The notes under the pieces were generated by a model. It did not search any database. It had not been told where the DNA came from and was given only the letters and a program-made list of their open reading frames with translations. The translations under genes and the position numbers were made by a program. From assembly GCF_001633165.1 (NCBI RefSeq), contig NZ_CP015418.1, positions 2,294,001-2,358,000 on the forward strand: 64,000 bases of DNA, written 5' to 3'. The DNA comes from Rhodovulum sulfidophilum DSM 1374. GTDB lineage: Bacteria; Pseudomonadota; Alphaproteobacteria; Rhodobacterales; Rhodobacteraceae. Positions within the stretch are counted from its first letter, which is position 1. Each line of letters begins with the position of its first letter. Positions 61,974-64,000 of the stretch are shown here, in pieces.

Positions 61974-62429
61974 TCAGTGCTTGGCGCGGTAGCTGTCGTG
62001 GCAGCCCTTGCACGAACCGCCGACCTGCTGGATGCCCTTGGCCAGCTCGCCCTTGTCGAGACCGGCGACTTCCTGCAGGTTTTCGACCGCCTTCACGAAG
62101 GCCATGCCTTTTTCCTGCACGCCGCCCATGTCGGTCCAGATCTTGGGCAGGGCAGCGGTCTTGCCGGGCATGTCCTCGGAAGAGGTGCCGGGCATGTAGA
62201 GATGGCCGATATTGTATTTGGTGAGGATCAGCATGTTGTCGGCCGCGGTTTGCGCCTTGGCCCCGTCATACTCGGTCTCGCCTTTGACCATCGACACGAG
62301 GGTGCCCATGTTGGCGCCAAGCAGGGAATAATAGCCTTGGCGGGCCTCGACGACGTCATCCTTCACGTCGGCAGCCGATGCCGCCAGCGGCAGCGCGGCG
62401 AGAGCGGCGGTCAGAAGAATTTTACGCAT
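61974..62429 (-). CDS. Cytochrome c' (class II)
   Basis: A 151-residue periplasmic four-helix-bundle cytochrome. A signal peptide (MRKILLTAALAALPLAASAA) is followed by the mature protein, with the single heme site CKGCH near the C-terminus (GGSCKGCHDSYRAKH), as in class II cytochromes. Such proteins bind NO and can protect against nitrosative stress, or act as electron carriers when paired with b561. The ATG at 62429 begins the signal peptide; the longer upstream frame is rejected. Confidence 0.93.
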   Translation of the reverse strand: MRKILLTAALAALPLAASAADVKDDVVEARQGYYSLLGANMGTLVSMVKGETEYDGAKAQTAADNMLILTKYNIGHLYMPGTSSEDMPGKTAALPKIWTDMGGVQEKGMAFVKAVENLQEVAGLDKGELAKGIQQVGGSCKGCHDSYRAKH

Positions 62430-62584
62430 TACAGGTCTCCGTCCTGGGTGTGCAGGTTTTTGCTCAGGTTCGCGCGTATTTCCATAACGTGGAGGTCGCG
62501 GTTTTCCGTCGCCAAGTCCATGACCTTTTTCACAGAGGACCTGTGCCCCAATCGGGGGTTGCGTTGCATCTTTCAGAACATATC

Positions 62585-63325
62585 TTACAGAGTCGTCTTT
62601 TCCAGCATGGTGTCGACGGCGCTCAGCTGTCCGTGCGAGCGGCGCCCGGCGGCCGCCGCGGCGACGAGTGCGGCGAAGATCGCGCGCTGGCGCCGGGCAT
62701 AGAACAGATGTTCGGGATGCCATTGCACCCCCAGCGCAAAGGGATCGCGGCGGCGCTCGACCGCCTGCACCATCCCGCCCCGGTCATGGGCGGCCACAAC
62801 CAGATCGTCGCCGAGCCGGGCCACGGCCTGGGAATGCAGCGCGTTGACCCGCATCGCGTCGGGGCCCGCGATCTCGGCCAGCCGGGTGCCCGGGCAGACC
62901 GTCACCGCCTTGCGCGGCAGGATGGTCCAGACCCGTTGCGAGGCGGTATAGGTGCCATAGGCGTCCTGATCGAGCGTGCCGCCGAGCGCCACGTTCAGCA
63001 TCTGCGCGCCGCGACAGATCCCCAGCACCGGCTTGCCGCGGGCGATGGCGGCCTCGACAAGCCGGCGTTCCAGCGCGTCGCGCTCGGGATCGAGCCGGGC
63101 CGAGGTCACCAGCTGCATGCCGTAGAGATCGGGCGAGATGTCGTCGCCGCCGCCGATGATCAGCCCGTCGACCCCGTCGATATCGGCGCTCCGCCCAGTG
63201 CCCCAGCGCACGCCCCGCCCGCCCGCAAGCCAGAGGCTGAACGCCACCAGCGGAAACACCCGCCAGCCCGAACGTGCCGAGGTCGTCACCGCGATCAGGG
63301 GGCGGTCTTGCCGTCTTTGCCACAT
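62585..63325 (-). CDS. Class I glutaminase-like hydrolase (peptidase C26, PuuD-like)
   Basis: A 246-residue glutamine amidotransferase-fold hydrolase. Nucleophile Cys is in VLGICRGAQMLNVALGG, the His/Glu pair in GVQWHPEHLFY, and the substrate segment DGLIIGGGDDISPDLYG matches gamma-glutamyl-gamma-aminobutyrate hydrolases. It overlaps the end of the amidoligase gene upstream, and the families are known to be gene neighbours: the amidoligase is thought to make a gamma-glutamyl-type amide bond and this enzyme to cleave one. The ATG at 63325 is used. Confidence 0.92.
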   Translation of the reverse strand: MWQRRQDRPLIAVTTSARSGWRVFPLVAFSLWLAGGRGVRWGTGRSADIDGVDGLIIGGGDDISPDLYGMQLVTSARLDPERDALERRLVEAAIARGKPVLGICRGAQMLNVALGGTLDQDAYGTYTASQRVWTILPRKAVTVCPGTRLAEIAGPDAMRVNALHSQAVARLGDDLVVAAHDRGGMVQAVERRRDPFALGVQWHPEHLFYARRQRAIFAALVAAAAAGRRSHGQLSAVDTMLEKTTL

Positions 63326-64000
63326 GAGCCGTCCCAGAGCTCCAGTTTGCAGAGAACCCGGTCGAGATGCGCGTACCAGTCCGACCGGGTGGTGGTCAGC
63401 GCGGCGCGGTAGTCGAGCCAGTCCGCGGCCAGTCCCTTCAATGCGGCGGTATCGGCGGCCAGCCTCTCGACCATGACCCAGCGGTTCCATTCATAGGCGA
63501 GCCGCCAGCCCGGTTCGTCGATGCGGCAATCGGGCAGGCGGTAATGGAAGGTCGGCCGGGCGCCGATCGAGGCGGCACCGGGCCCGAGCGCCTGCGCCAC
63601 CCGGTCCTTGGCCAGATGCGCAAGACAGGGCAGCATGTCGAGCCCGCGATTGCGGGTCGGGGTCTCGTCGAGATAGGCGTCGGCAAAGGCCTCCAGCGTC
63701 CAGTCCGGCCCGGCCGAGGCCAGCCGGTCGATCAGGCTGCGCGGATAGGGATCGACGAAGGGCAGAAGCCGCCGCGACGGGTCGATCGGATCGGCCTTCC
63801 TGAGCCAGTCCTCGATCAGCGCGAAGGCACGGACGATGGGCACCAGATCGGCGGCGTCCTGACCGGGGATCTCGGGGTTGAGATGCAGCCCGAAGCCGAG
63901 AAAGACGCCTTCGCGGCTGCCGCGCGCCCCGGCGGCGCGCAGCGCCCCGCGCAGACGCTCGGCCTCGGGCAGCTGATCGGGATGGAGCGGCGGGGTCACC
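63295..64000 (-). CDS. Amidoligase-family enzyme, partial (N-terminus outside the window)
   Basis: The frame is open to the window edge; 235 residues of the C-terminal part are visible. Signatures I recognise from the ATP-dependent amidoligase_2 family (glutamine synthetase/gamma-glutamylcysteine synthetase-like fold) are FGLHLNPEIPG, the DPSRRLLPFVDPYPR segment and FHYRLPDCRIDEPGW. The N-terminal GVELEF-type ATP-binding strand expected for the family is not present, so the true start lies beyond base 64000 and the GTG at the edge is not the start. It overlaps the glutaminase-like gene by 31 bases, indicating coupled expression. Substrates unknown. Confidence 0.85.
   Translation of the reverse strand, partial: VTPPLHPDQLPEAERLRGALRAAGARGSREGVFLGFGLHLNPEIPGQDAADLVPIVRAFALIEDWLRKADPIDPSRRLLPFVDPYPRSLIDRLASAGPDWTLEAFADAYLDETPTRNRGLDMLPCLAHLAKDRVAQALGPGAASIGARPTFHYRLPDCRIDEPGWRLAYEWNRWVMVERLAADTAALKGLAADWLDYRAALTTTRSDWYAHLDRVLCKLELWDGSCGKDGKTAP

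Overview
The window is a GC-rich alphaproteobacterial chromosome segment. Its gene content and order match a member of the Rhodobacterales (Rhodobacter/Rhodovulum-like). Pointers are the ccmF-ccmH-enoyl-CoA hydratase-citrate synthase-gltX-comEC-lexA run, a trpGDC-moaC-moeA operon, cckA immediately before recA, an iscR-led suf operon holding two cysteine desulfurases, and direct-repeat SOS boxes (GTTC-N7-GTTC or GAAC-N7-GAAC) at lexA and recA. Almost all of the DNA is ordinary, tightly packed core genome with many 4-base ATGA start/stop overlaps.

Layout. 1-4.1 kb: end of a GTA-type holin, cytochrome c maturation (ccmF, ccmH), an enoyl-CoA hydratase/isomerase and a small glycine-zipper lipoprotein. 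4.1-9.1 kb: gltA and gltX on the minus strand, comEC divergent. 9.1-13.9 kb, minus strand: lexA with its SOS box, then trpG-trpD-trpC-moaC-moeA. 14.1-15.9 kb: a divergent polysaccharide deacetylase with a long acidic low-complexity linker. 15.9-20.4 kb: assimilatory sulfate reduction operon cysG-DUF2849-cysI-cysH-DUF934 behind two palindromes. 20.6-22.6 kb: secreted M1-like peptidase. 22.8-24.4 kb: TPP riboswitch with thiM-thiE. 24.6-32.7 kb: rRNA cytosine methyltransferase, cckA, recA, alaS and DUF1330. 32.8-38.2 kb, mostly minus strand: typA, SMR and YitT membrane proteins, icd, a small unknown protein and an alpha/beta hydrolase. 38.3-46.8 kb: iscR-cysteine desulfurase-sufB-membrane protein-UPF0145-sufC-sufD-two membrane proteins-sufS. 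46.9-49.1 kb: a tryptophanase-family lyase and a NikR-like regulator.

The only accessory-looking part is about 49.1-52.4 kb: 860 bases with no gene, an ASCH-domain gene, an internally deleted IS3-family transposase, a perfect 25-bp hairpin, and a truncated TniB-type transposition ATPase fused to unknown sequence. After it come an NDUFS4-like gene, uvrB, phzF, a second TPP riboswitch controlling a NUDIX gene plus thiD, a LysR/EamA-transporter divergent pair, a flavoprotein, cytochrome b561, cytochrome c', and finally a class I glutaminase next to an amidoligase that runs off the window.

I did not find a clear new multigene defence or secretion system. The most worthwhile leads are: the NikR-like regulator that has lost the canonical nickel ligands; the riboswitch-controlled NUDIX-thiD pair; the amidoligase-glutaminase pair; the IscR lacking the usual cysteine triad, together with uncharacterised membrane partners inside the suf operon; a cytochrome b561 with lysine in place of a heme-ligand histidine; and the palindromes upstream of cysG.
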